Shown here: piece by piece, positions 7,305-15,721 of the stretch
Numbering within the stretch: position 1 is the stretch's first letter
How the letters are laid out: each line of letters begins with the position of its first letter
Source of the DNA: Bacillota bacterium
GTDB taxonomy: Bacteria > Bacillota > Clostridia > Christensenellales > Aristaeellaceae
DNA length: 42,058 nt
Reading direction: 5' to 3'
Assembly (NCBI GenBank): GCA_023411395.1
Contig: JAEYOV010000015.1
Span: forward strand, 1-42,058
Notes under the pieces: model-generated
What the model was told of the DNA's origin: nothing
The model's input: the letters and a program-made list of their open reading frames with translations, nothing else
Database searches by the model: none
Program-made: the position numbers and the translations under genes

Positions 7305-8817
7305 AGACGCGCTTTCGCGGCCTTCCCCCTTCCGGCGGATGCAGGCCCGCTTTGAAGGGCTCAGCATACGCATGCGGATCTTTCTATACCTTTTGCTGTT
7401 TGTGGCCGTGCTGATCGGTTTATTGTGGCTGTTTCAAATTGTGCTGCTGGATGACTTTTACCGCATGCTGAAAACCGCCACTTTGAAGCGCTCCGCGGAG
7501 GCCATCGTTCAGAATATCGATAATCCGGACTTGCAGACGCTGGTGGAGCGCATCTCCCAGGAAAACGATATGAGCATCCTCATCCTGGATGAGGAGATGG
7601 TCAAGAAGCAAACCGCGGATACGGCGGCGGGTTCCATCATCCACCTGATGAACGTAAGAGAGCTGCGCCGCTTCTGGGAGAAGGCGCAGGCGGCGGATAA
7701 TACCTGGCTGGAGATGTTTGATCTGCGTGCGTTCCGCAACCTGGTGTATGACGCCAGGCGATTTGTGGGCCGCGTGCCCCCCCCCGATACCGGCAGGTCG
7801 GAGACCATGATCTACCTGCGCCTGGCCGCAAGGCAGGATGGGGAAACGGTGGGTGTTTTTTTGAATTCCCTCATCACGCCCGTCAGCGCCACGGTGGAAA
7901 CGCTGCGCAGCCAGATGGTGATCATCACCGTTTTTTTGCTCCTGCTGTCGCTGCTTTTATCCTACCTGATGGCAAAACGCGTTACAAAGCCTATCATCGA
8001 CACCAACGAGGCGGCCAAAGCCCTGCCCAGGGGCAGGTTTGAACCGTCCCGCCGCAAAGCGGTTTACCGGGAAATCGGCGAGTTGAATGAAACCCTGACC
8101 CAGGCGGCCAGGGATTTAAGCCGGGTTGACCAGTTGCAAAAGGAACTGATCGCCAACATCTCCCACGATCTGCGCACGCCCCTTACGATGATTGGCGGCT
8201 ATGCCGAGGTGATGCGGGACATCCCCGGAGAAAACACGCCGGAGAACATGCAGGTAATCATCGACGAAACAAAGCGCCTGAGCACCCTGGTCAGCGCGGT
8301 GATGGATTATTCCCGCCTGCAATCCGGCAGCCAGGAGTTGTCCCTGGCTCCTTATGACTTGACGGAAAGCGTACGGGAGGTGCTCATGCGCTACCGCAAG
8401 CTGACCGAACAGGATGGGTATGAAATTGTATTTGAGGCAGGCGGGAACGTGACGGTTCTTGCGGATGAGACGAAGATCACCCAGGCGGTGTACAACCTGA
8501 TCAACAACGCCATATTGTATACGGGCGAGGATAAAAGGGTGCTGGTGCGCCAGACTGTGGAAAACGGCATGGTCACGGTTTCCGTGATCGATACGGGAAG
8601 CGGCATCCCCGCCGAGGAGCTGCCCCGCATCTGGGACCGGTATTACCGTGCGAAAAACCACCGGCGGGCGGCCATCGGCACAGGGCTGGGGCTGTCCATT
8701 GTCAAATCCATCCTGGATATGCATCAGTTGCCCTACGGCGTTCAAAGTACGGTGGGGGAAGGCAGCCGGTTCTGGTTCTCGGTGCCCGTCCAAAAAGAGA
8801 TTATCCCTCCAGGGTGA
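7291..8817 (+). CDS. Sensor histidine kinase (HAMP, HisKA, HATPase)
   Basis: A 508-residue kinase with TM1 at about 27-50, an extracytoplasmic sensor region of about 160 residues, TM2 at about 208-228, HAMP (MAKRVTKPIIDTNEAAKALP), HisKA with ISHDLRTPLT (H292) and a HATPase domain with N box VYNLINNAIL, G1 DTGSGIP and G2 GTGLGLSI. The start is TTG 7291, inside the regulator gene, with GAGGGG upstream; the next candidate, ATG 7339, has no good ribosome binding site and lies just before TM1. Translation is probably coupled to the regulator. Its 3' end overlaps the opposite-strand MATE gene by 17 bases. Confidence 0.93.
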   Translation: MKTPEDALSRPSPFRRMQARFEGLSIRMRIFLYLLLFVAVLIGLLWLFQIVLLDDFYRMLKTATLKRSAEAIVQNIDNPDLQTLVERISQENDMSILILDEEMVKKQTADTAAGSIIHLMNVRELRRFWEKAQAADNTWLEMFDLRAFRNLVYDARRFVGRVPPPDTGRSETMIYLRLAARQDGETVGVFLNSLITPVSATVETLRSQMVIITVFLLLLSLLLSYLMAKRVTKPIIDTNEAAKALPRGRFEPSRRKAVYREIGELNETLTQAARDLSRVDQLQKELIANISHDLRTPLTMIGGYAEVMRDIPGENTPENMQVIIDETKRLSTLVSAVMDYSRLQSGSQELSLAPYDLTESVREVLMRYRKLTEQDGYEIVFEAGGNVTVLADETKITQAVYNLINNAILYTGEDKRVLVRQTVENGMVTVSVIDTGSGIPAEELPRIWDRYYRAKNHRRAAIGTGLGLSIVKSILDMHQLPYGVQSTVGEGSRFWFSVPVQKEIIPPG

Positions 8818-10183
8818 TGTTGCGGATCCACTTGCCCCGCTTTACAATGCGCAGCGCCAGCACGATCTTGGCGCTCATCAAAAATTGAACCACCGCAACG
8901 GCTGCCGGTAGCGCAATTGTGCCAACCCCAAAGGTTGCCATGGCAAAACTGACGGGTATGGGCAGCAGCCACATATAAACGCTGTCCAGCAGGGCGGCGT
9001 TTTTTGTGTCCCCGCCGGCCCGGAGGCAAAAAAAGCAAAAGGCGTATACGCAGTTGATGGGATAAAACAGGCTGTAGAGCATTGTAAGCCTTGTGGAAAG
9101 GGCACGCAGCTCCTGCCTGACGGGAATAATATACGGCATGACGAAGGAGCAGAGGATACCGACGACGGAGCATGAAAGGGCGATGCAGCAAACCAGGGAT
9201 AGCAGTTGCTTACAGCTCTTGCGCGCTTGCGTAAAATTGCCCGCCCCCAGTTCCGTGCCGACCAGCACCGATACCGCGGAGGAAACGCCCGCCGACAGAA
9301 CGAAGCCCACCATAAAGGCCTGGTCGGCGATGGCCATGGCCGGGATGGAGGGCTCATCCAGCCTGGCATAGGCCCAGAAGAATACGTTCAGGCCCGTGCT
9401 CCATAACAGCTCGTTTCCCGTCAGCGGCAGCGCCCGGCGGAAAAAGCTTTTCAGTACGCCTACGCGGATACGAAAAAGGGAGTCAATGCGCAAGGAGAAA
9501 AAGGAGCGGCGCGTTGCCAGCACAATGAGATAGACGCACATTTCCAGGGTGCGGGAAAGCAGCGTGCCCAAGGCCGCTCCCTCAACGCCCATGGCGGGGA
9601 AACCCAGCTTTCCGAACATGAGCACATAATTAAACAGGGCGTTCATGAAAAGCGCGGCCATGCTGATGGCCATGGGCGTTTTGTTGTAACCCAGGGGCCG
9701 CATGGAAAAGATGCAGGTGGTGGTGATGGCGGCGGGCAGGTAGCTGAAGCTTACGGTACGGAGGTAGGATACGCCGATGGCAATGGTTTGCTCATCCCTG
9801 ACGTAGATGCCCATGACCCATTCGGGGAAAAACCGCAGCGCTACAAAATAGAGCGTGGCAAAGAATAATCCAAGCACAAATTGCAGGGAAAATATGCTCT
9901 GGCACTGCTCATAATCCTTCGCGCCGAAGTACTGGCTGAGCATTAGCCCGCCCGCGCCTGTAAGGCCGAAAAAGCAGCCGTTATAGATCATGCCGGGCTT
10001 GTTTGCCACGACTACGGCACTCATGTTCATCGTCCCCAGAGAGCCCACCATCACCGTGTCCACCACGTTGAACAGCGTATTGATGAGCTGCTGAAGAACC
10101 ACCGGGATCATCACGGCCAGCGCGCCTTTGTAAAAGCTTTTGCTGCCAAGGAAAGTGCGAAGGTACGCCCGGGTGATGCGCAT
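8801..10183 (-). CDS. MATE family multidrug/metabolite exporter
   Basis: A 460-residue, twelve-helix antiporter of the MATE family (H+- or Na+-driven export). The N-terminal half carries the family pattern ALAVMIPVVLQQLINTLFNV followed by VDTVMVGSLG, and the second half repeats the fold (about 245-450). I start at ATG 10183 with AAAGGAG ten bases upstream; an in-frame ATG 42 codons earlier has no ribosome binding site and adds a Cys-rich non-conserved stretch. The stop overlaps the kinase gene tail-to-tail. Substrate cannot be predicted, and no regulator is adjacent except the two-component system. Confidence 0.93.
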   Translation of the reverse strand: MRITRAYLRTFLGSKSFYKGALAVMIPVVLQQLINTLFNVVDTVMVGSLGTMNMSAVVVANKPGMIYNGCFFGLTGAGGLMLSQYFGAKDYEQCQSIFSLQFVLGLFFATLYFVALRFFPEWVMGIYVRDEQTIAIGVSYLRTVSFSYLPAAITTTCIFSMRPLGYNKTPMAISMAALFMNALFNYVLMFGKLGFPAMGVEGAALGTLLSRTLEMCVYLIVLATRRSFFSLRIDSLFRIRVGVLKSFFRRALPLTGNELLWSTGLNVFFWAYARLDEPSIPAMAIADQAFMVGFVLSAGVSSAVSVLVGTELGAGNFTQARKSCKQLLSLVCCIALSCSVVGILCSFVMPYIIPVRQELRALSTRLTMLYSLFYPINCVYAFCFFCLRAGGDTKNAALLDSVYMWLLPIPVSFAMATFGVGTIALPAAVAVVQFLMSAKIVLALRIVKRGKWIRNITLEG

Positions 10184-10314
10184 GGGTATGTACTCCTTTT
10201 GATAATGGGAAAGCCAATGCAGGTATCTTATCAGGAAGTGGTAACAAAAGCAACCAAAAAGACAGGGCATATGGCGTTCTTGGCCACATGCACACAGTTC
10301 CTTGGCCATTCCCC

Positions 10315-10343
10315 TTGAAACGCGGGAGGAAATAGGGGATAAT
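10315..10343 (+). promoter_or_regulatory. Promoter for dnaX
   Basis: TTGAAA (10315-10320), a 17-base spacer and GATAAT (10338-10343), about 60 bases upstream of dnaX. Confidence 0.65.
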
Positions 10344-10401
10344 AGGAAAGGAACGGAAACAAAAGTGATTTATCCTTTTTGCGTAAAGATCGGAGGCGGC
10401 C

Positions 10402-12009
10402 ATGGCATACCAGGCATTGTACAGGCAGTGGCGGCCCGCCACATTTTCGGAAATGGTCGGACAGGAAGCCATTGTGAAAACCCTCAGAAACCAGGTGGCG
10501 TCCGGGCGAATCGCCCACGCTTACCTGTTTTGCGGCAGCCGCGGCACCGGCAAGACGAGTTCGGCCAAGATCATGGCCCGGGCGGTGAACTGCCTTTCCC
10601 CGAAGGAAGGCGACCCCTGCGGCGTTTGTTCCGTATGCCAGAGCCTTATGGAGGAAACCAGCCTGGATGTGGTGGAAATCGACGCCGCCAGCAACAACGG
10701 TGTGGACGAGATACGCGACCTTCGGGAAAAGGTGAAGTATCCTCCGCAGACCGGGCGCTATAAAGTGTACATCATCGACGAGGTGCACATGCTCACCGGG
10801 GCGGCGTTCAACGCGCTTTTGAAGACGCTGGAGGAGCCGCCGGCCCATATCGTGTTCATCCTGGCCACCACCGAGCCGCAAAAGCTGCCCGCCACAGTGC
10901 TGTCCCGCTGCCAGCGGTTCGATTTTGGGCGCATCCCCGCCCACCAAATCGCCGGCCGGCTTCAGGAGGCGGTGATAAAAGCCGGGGTTCATGCCTCCGG
11001 GGAAGCGCTGGCATTGATCGCCCGCGCGGCGGAGGGCGGAATGCGCGACGCTTTGAGCATTCTGGACATGTGCATGGGGCATGGGGAACAGATCACCGAG
11101 GAGCTGGTGCGCGGCGTGCTGGGTACGGCGGACAAGCCCTTTCTGTTTAGCTTTGCGGACGCGCTTTCAAAGAGCAGTGTGCAGCAAACCATGCATCTTG
11201 TGGACGAGCTGATGCGCGGCGGCCGGGAACCGCAGGTTTTCGCCAGGGATATGGCCTACCATCTGCGGGCACTGCTGCTCGCTTCCTCCTGCGGGAAAGA
11301 GGTGGAATCGCTGTTGGAGATCACGCCGGAAGACGCGGAACGTTATATAAAGCAGGCGGAATCGTTTTCCCCCAACAGGCTGCTGCGGATGCTGGACCTG
11401 TTCATGCGGGTGGAGACGGAAATCAAATGGGCCTCCTCGCCCCGTATCGCGCTGGAGGCCGCGGCGGTCAAGGCCTGCCTGCCCGCCGGGGAAAGCGCGG
11501 TGGAGGATTTGCTGGAGCGGGTGGCCGAGCTGGAAAAGAAGGTGCAAAGCGGCGTGATGGCCGCGCCTGCCCCCGCAGCCCCGGCGCCCCGGCAGGCCGC
11601 GCCGGAGCCGAAGCCCCAACCCGCGCCCAAGGCACAGGCACTGGAGAAGAAAGCGGCGACGGGAACGCTGCCGCCCCAGAAAATATGGGATCAAATGCTG
11701 CAGGCGCTTCGCAAGACGGATGCCAGCCTGTTCAGCCAGCTTGCCGCCTGTTCCTTTGGCGGCGTGAACGGGGATCTGTACCGTGCCGTGGTGCCCAAAA
11801 CGAATCCCTTTGCCATCAAGTACCTGAATCAGGACAGCCGCAAGGCCGCCGTCGCCGCGGCGCTCAGTGAGATCGCCGGCGCGTCCGTCCGCTTTGAGGC
11901 GGTGATGGCGGACCAGGCGGACATAAATCAGGAGCGCAGGGAGCGGTCCTTGGTGCAGGAGCTGATTGCCGACTTTGGCAGGGACAAGGTGCAAATCGAG
12001 GAGGAGTAG
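10402..12009 (+). CDS. dnaX: DNA polymerase III subunit gamma/tau
   Basis: A 535-residue clamp-loader ATPase. The AAA+ domain (about 1-225) has Walker A GSRGTGKTS (from residue 45), a four-cysteine zinc module (CLSPKEGDPCGVCSVC), Walker B with IIDEVHML, and sensor-1/SRC arginine finger (LSRCQRF). A lid and collar domain follow, then an Ala/Pro-rich linker (about 385-420) and a C-terminal tau-like domain. The ATG at 10402 follows CGGAGG. I saw no A-AAA-AAG slip site, so a separate gamma form made by frameshifting is not supported. Many Firmicutes follow dnaX with ebfC and recR; here two acetyltransferases follow. Confidence 0.96.
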   Translation: MAYQALYRQWRPATFSEMVGQEAIVKTLRNQVASGRIAHAYLFCGSRGTGKTSSAKIMARAVNCLSPKEGDPCGVCSVCQSLMEETSLDVVEIDAASNNGVDEIRDLREKVKYPPQTGRYKVYIIDEVHMLTGAAFNALLKTLEEPPAHIVFILATTEPQKLPATVLSRCQRFDFGRIPAHQIAGRLQEAVIKAGVHASGEALALIARAAEGGMRDALSILDMCMGHGEQITEELVRGVLGTADKPFLFSFADALSKSSVQQTMHLVDELMRGGREPQVFARDMAYHLRALLLASSCGKEVESLLEITPEDAERYIKQAESFSPNRLLRMLDLFMRVETEIKWASSPRIALEAAAVKACLPAGESAVEDLLERVAELEKKVQSGVMAAPAPAAPAPRQAAPEPKPQPAPKAQALEKKAATGTLPPQKIWDQMLQALRKTDASLFSQLAACSFGGVNGDLYRAVVPKTNPFAIKYLNQDSRKAAVAAALSEIAGASVRFEAVMADQADINQERRERSLVQELIADFGRDKVQIEEE

Positions 12010-12010
12010 C

Positions 12011-12790
12011 TTGCTTCAGACTGTGTTTTCCATCCCGCCGGAAAAGAGGGGGAGTATCGCCCCCTTGTTTTTTGATGCCAACGGGCTCATGCGATCCTGC
12101 CTGCATGGACATATGGGACAAGCCTTTGGCGACCACCCGATCCATCCCGGGGCGGCCATCTTGTGTATCGGTGATTTTTCGTGCCCGGGCGGCGATCCAA
12201 ATCGGCCCGCGGCACGGCAGCTTGCTGGCAAGCTTAGTTTGCAGCCCGGCAAGACGTGGCTGGTGCCGGTGACGGAGGGGTGGGAGGGGCATTTCGCGTT
12301 TTGGCACCCAAAGCGGATGGAGCGAGGCGTGCGGTATGCCGTCACACGCAAGGCGGATTTCAACCGGGAAAAGCTGCTTTCGATGACGAAGTCCATTCCG
12401 CCGGAATTTTCCCTGCATCCAATTGACATCGTGCTGTATGAAAAGGCCATGGCCGAGGAATGGAGCCGGGATTTTTGCTCACAGTTTGCGGATGGGGCTG
12501 ATTATGCGCGCCGCGGGCTTGGTGTGGCGGCGCTGCGCGAAGAGGAGATTGTGGCCGGTGCGTCCTCCTATGTTACGTATGACGGAGGCATCGAGATCCA
12601 GACGGATACAAGGGAGGATATGCGCCGCCGGGGTCTGGCGGCCGCCTGCTGCGCGCGGCTGATTTTGGATTGCCTTCAAAAAGGGCTCACGCCCTCCTGG
12701 GACGCGGCGAATCCCGCCTCCCTGGCCTTGGCGGAAAAGCTTGGGTACGCACTGAAAAATACGTATGATGTTTGGGAGGTTTCTTTTTAG
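12011..12790 (+). CDS. GNAT acetyltransferase (GNAT_acetyltran/ZmaR-like)
   Basis: A 259-residue protein of the two-part GNAT group related to zwittermicin resistance proteins. The N-terminal part (IAPLFFDANGLMRSCLHG, then a GAAILCIGDFSCPGG segment) is typical of that family, and the C-terminal GNAT core at about 150-255 has the acetyl-CoA loop as RRRGLAAACCA and the NPASLALAEKLGY signature. I start at TTG 12011, because GAGGAGGAG overlapping the dnaX stop is five bases upstream and homologues begin here. Only one base separates it from dnaX, so it is translationally coupled. Substrate unknown. Confidence 0.85.
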   Translation: MLQTVFSIPPEKRGSIAPLFFDANGLMRSCLHGHMGQAFGDHPIHPGAAILCIGDFSCPGGDPNRPAARQLAGKLSLQPGKTWLVPVTEGWEGHFAFWHPKRMERGVRYAVTRKADFNREKLLSMTKSIPPEFSLHPIDIVLYEKAMAEEWSRDFCSQFADGADYARRGLGVAALREEEIVAGASSYVTYDGGIEIQTDTREDMRRRGLAAACCARLILDCLQKGLTPSWDAANPASLALAEKLGYALKNTYDVWEVSF

Positions 12791-12791
12791 G

Positions 12792-13316
12792 ATGGAAGAC
12801 AGGCTAAATACGCCCCGGCTTTTGCTGCGCCCCTTTTCTTTGGAGGACGCGCCGGCGCTGTATGCCCTGAGCCGGGAGGAGACGCTGCGCCGCCGCATGC
12901 CGGACCAGGTGTACGAATCTGTGGAGGATGCGGCGGAGGCGGCATCATTCCTTATAGGGAAGGCACAGGCCGGGGAATGGCCTTTTGTGCTGGGAATTGT
13001 TTTGAAGGATACGGGAGAGCTGATCGGCCATGTGGGATTGAGCCCGGTTGCGGAAGGCATCGAAATCGGCTATGCTGTCGCCATGGCCCATCAGGGGAAA
13101 GGCTACGGCACGGAGGCTGTGGCCGCGTTTTCCTTATGGGCTGTGAAGCGCTTCTCCCTGTCCGGCATATGGGCCATCCTCATGGCGGACAACATGGCTT
13201 CCTGCCGTGTGCTTAAAAAGGCAGGCTATGTTTTTCAGTGGAAGCGGGAGAGGAACGCCTTTGGCGGAGCGCACCTTTGCCTGGGCTATTTGTATACGCG
13301 GGAGGAAGAAACGTGA
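12792..13316 (+). CDS. GNAT acetyltransferase, RimJ/RimL type
   Basis: A 174-residue acetyltransferase. NTPRLLLRPFSLEDAPAL is the usual RimJ/RimL opening, the acetyl-CoA loop is HQGKGYGTEA (about residues 98-107), and NMASCRVLKKAGY is motif B. Family members acetylate ribosomal protein N-termini or small molecules; I cannot say which. ATG 12792 begins one base after the previous stop, with GGGAGG about 14 bases upstream inside the previous gene. Its stop overlaps the next start as GTGA, so the dnaX-GNAT-GNAT-glycosylase run is a tight operon. Confidence 0.88.
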   Translation: MEDRLNTPRLLLRPFSLEDAPALYALSREETLRRRMPDQVYESVEDAAEAASFLIGKAQAGEWPFVLGIVLKDTGELIGHVGLSPVAEGIEIGYAVAMAHQGKGYGTEAVAAFSLWAVKRFSLSGIWAILMADNMASCRVLKKAGYVFQWKRERNAFGGAHLCLGYLYTREEET

Positions 13317-14482
13317 ATATCACCAGGCTTAAGGCCCGGCGCTTTTTGCTGCTAAAGCAGGGGCTTCTGGGAGAAAAGCGGTTCGCCGGGGAAGATGGGG
13401 CGATGGCATACATCAAGCAGGCGGGCTGCATCCAATACGACCCCATCGACGTCTGCGGCCGGAATGCCGACCTGGTACTGCAATCCAGGGTGGAAGGCTA
13501 CCGGGAAAGCATGCTCAACAGCCTGCTGTATGAAAAGCGCCGTCTGGTGGACTATTGGGACAAGAACATGGCCATCTTCCCTGTGGAGGACTGGCCCTGC
13601 TTTGCCCGGACCAGGGAAACGTATGCGCAGGAGTGGCTGCGCAGTTACCATCAGGTGGAGGAAGTGGCGCCCGCCATCCGGGAGGCACTCAAAAAGCAGG
13701 GGCCTTCCTTTTCCGATGATTTTGATGCCCGCCACAAGGTGGACTGGTACTGGTCGTCGACCACCGCTTCCCGCGCAGTCTTGGAAGCGCTGTACTTCCG
13801 GGGGGAATTGTGCGTCCACCACAAGCGGGGCACGCAAAAGGCCTATGATTTTGCCGAAAACCTGATTTCCAGGGAGATACTTTCCACGCCCGACCCATAC
13901 TCAAATGACATCGATCACGGCGTATGGCGCTTGAAACGGCGCATCGGCGGGGTGGGCATGCTGTGGAACAGGGCCTCCGACGCCTATCTTGGCCTGCCGG
14001 ACAGAAAAGCGCAGAGCCGCAATGCGTACTTCAGCAGGCTGCTGGATGGGAAGGAAATCATCCCGGTATCTGTGGAAACCATCCGCGACCCGTTGTACAT
14101 CCTTTCTTCGGATGAAGAACTGCTGGAAAGAGCGCTTTCGGGAGAGGAATTTGCGCCGCGCACCCAGGTGATTGCCCCGCTGGACAACATGCTCTGGGAC
14201 AGGAAGCTTCTGGAATCGCTGTTTGACTTCTATTACCGCTGGGAAATCTATACCCCCAAGGAGCAGCGGCAATACGGCTACTATGTGCTGCCGGTATTGC
14301 AGGGCGAGGAATTTGTGGGGCGCATCGAGTTGGAAACAGACCGCAAGGCAAACCTGCTGACAGTGAAAGGGTACTGGCCGGAAAAAGGGAAAAAGCCCGA
14401 CAAGAGGGCTTTGAACAGGTGCCTGAAGGAATTTGCGGCTTTCCAGGAAGTAAAAACGGTTGCCTGGCCGCCTAAGGGCTAA
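13313..14482 (+). CDS. AlkZ/YcaQ-family DNA glycosylase (crosslink repair-like)
   Basis: A 389-residue winged-helix (HTH_42) protein of the YcaQ/AlkZ family, which unhooks interstrand crosslinks or bulky alkyl bases. The catalytic Q-x-D motif is present as QYD at residues 41-43, as in the E. coli YcaQ subgroup rather than the QxQ of AlkZ. The conserved HKRGTQKAYDFAE and APLDNMLWDR segments are also seen. The start is GTG 13313, overlapping the preceding stop, with GGGAGG nearby. It closes an operon with two acetyltransferases, which might together detoxify a DNA-reactive metabolite (speculation). The last four bases overlap the convergent neighbour. Confidence 0.88.
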   Translation: MNITRLKARRFLLLKQGLLGEKRFAGEDGAMAYIKQAGCIQYDPIDVCGRNADLVLQSRVEGYRESMLNSLLYEKRRLVDYWDKNMAIFPVEDWPCFARTRETYAQEWLRSYHQVEEVAPAIREALKKQGPSFSDDFDARHKVDWYWSSTTASRAVLEALYFRGELCVHHKRGTQKAYDFAENLISREILSTPDPYSNDIDHGVWRLKRRIGGVGMLWNRASDAYLGLPDRKAQSRNAYFSRLLDGKEIIPVSVETIRDPLYILSSDEELLERALSGEEFAPRTQVIAPLDNMLWDRKLLESLFDFYYRWEIYTPKEQRQYGYYVLPVLQGEEFVGRIELETDRKANLLTVKGYWPEKGKKPDKRALNRCLKEFAAFQEVKTVAWPPKG

Positions 14483-15621
14483 AAATTGCTGATGTAGCGC
14501 ACGGCATCGCGCCCATCTCCCTGGGCGAACAGCAGGTACAGCCCGCCGGCGATGGCCAGGCCGATGAGAACGGCGATGAGCACACGCCAGGGGCTGACAG
14601 GGGCCTGGCCGCCGGCCTTGCCCGTCTGGCCGTTGATGAGCACATGATACGCCTTGTCCTTGTAGGGGAAGGAGGACAGCCACATGGGCAGCAGCGTCAG
14701 CTTATAGCGGACATTGCGGTGCTCGGAGCGGAGGCTTGACACCTGGGCCTCATCCGCCCGGCGGAGGATGTCGTCCCGGGCCAGGCCGCGCATGGCATTG
14801 TCGATCTGCTCCTGCGCCACGCCCCAGCCTTCCTTCAGATTTACGGAAGGCTTTTCGCTGATAAAGCCGCTCAAAAACCCGGCCTGGTAGCGGCACAGCT
14901 TTTGCAGGTCATAGGGGCGCACGCGGGAAAGAAGCTGCTCCTCCAGACGGCGGCTGCCGGCCACAAGCACATCGTCAAAATCGTTGTGCACGATGCCGCT
15001 GGTCGGCGTCCAGCGGGTGCGCCTCTCCTGGCGCATTTCGGTCACCTGCTTGCCGTCGCGGGTAACGGTGACGGGTACGGTGACATAATAGTAATGCCCG
15101 GCCTGGCCGGTGTACACGGAGGTCGTTTCCGCATCATACGTCCAGTGGGGCAGGTACACGCCGGCGATTTTGCCCAGCGTGGCCATGCGCTTGGCCTTGC
15201 TTGGCGCGAACCAGCGCTTGCTCAGCCATTTTCGGAAGGAGGACACGGCCTGCGCCTGCGTCGTCTGAAAGGGGATTACGCTTTCCGGGGCGATGCCCGC
15301 CTCCGACTGGTCATCAAGCACATGGGGGCTGCCGCAGAAGGCGCACAGCTCGGCGGTGGCGTTCTTCTCCAGCACCGTTTCCGCGCCGCAGCCTTCACAG
15401 CGGATGACCCGGACGCTGACGCCCCAGTCTTTTTGATCCTCGGAGGGTGCTTCATTGATATCGTACTCCTGCGGCTGCTCAATGATCTTTTCAATGGGCG
15501 ATTCGCTGCCGCAATAGGGGCATTTCAGGTTTTGGCTCTCCGGATCGAAAACGGCGCGGCCGCCGCAGCCGGGACAGGCAAAGGTGCTGGCGGCTTCCCG
15601 TGTTTTCTTAAGTTCCGACAA
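14479..15621 (-). CDS. Membrane-anchored double zinc-ribbon protein (YdjG-like)
   Basis: A 380-residue protein with two CxxC-type zinc ribbons at the N-terminus (CPGCGG/CPYCGS at about 16-39, CEGCG/CAFCGS at about 75-97), a conserved middle domain with a tandem beta-rich YYYVTVPVTVTRDGK section, and one C-terminal TM helix (about 340-360) followed by a short tail. It resembles Bacillus YdjG and proteins often called TFIIB-type zinc ribbon or PriA-like, though there is no helicase domain. The start is TTG 15621 with GGGAGG nine bases upstream; a TTG at 15630 touches that motif. Function unknown. The 3' end overlaps the glycosylase gene by four bases. Confidence 0.8.
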   Translation of the reverse strand: MSELKKTREAASTFACPGCGGRAVFDPESQNLKCPYCGSESPIEKIIEQPQEYDINEAPSEDQKDWGVSVRVIRCEGCGAETVLEKNATAELCAFCGSPHVLDDQSEAGIAPESVIPFQTTQAQAVSSFRKWLSKRWFAPSKAKRMATLGKIAGVYLPHWTYDAETTSVYTGQAGHYYYVTVPVTVTRDGKQVTEMRQERRTRWTPTSGIVHNDFDDVLVAGSRRLEEQLLSRVRPYDLQKLCRYQAGFLSGFISEKPSVNLKEGWGVAQEQIDNAMRGLARDDILRRADEAQVSSLRSEHRNVRYKLTLLPMWLSSFPYKDKAYHVLINGQTGKAGGQAPVSPWRVLIAVLIGLAIAGGLYLLFAQGDGRDAVRYISNF

Positions 15622-15721
15622 AATACACAACCTCCCGTCATGGCAGGGAATTTATCGATGAATGTAGTATATCATGGAAAAATCTGCGTGTAAACGGCGT
15701 GGGCCTAGAAGGAGAATGAAT

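Noticed and set aside
10402..12009. Programmed -1 frameshift in dnaX producing gamma
   Set aside because: No A-AAA-AAG slip site with a downstream stem was found; one uninterrupted frame covers the protein.
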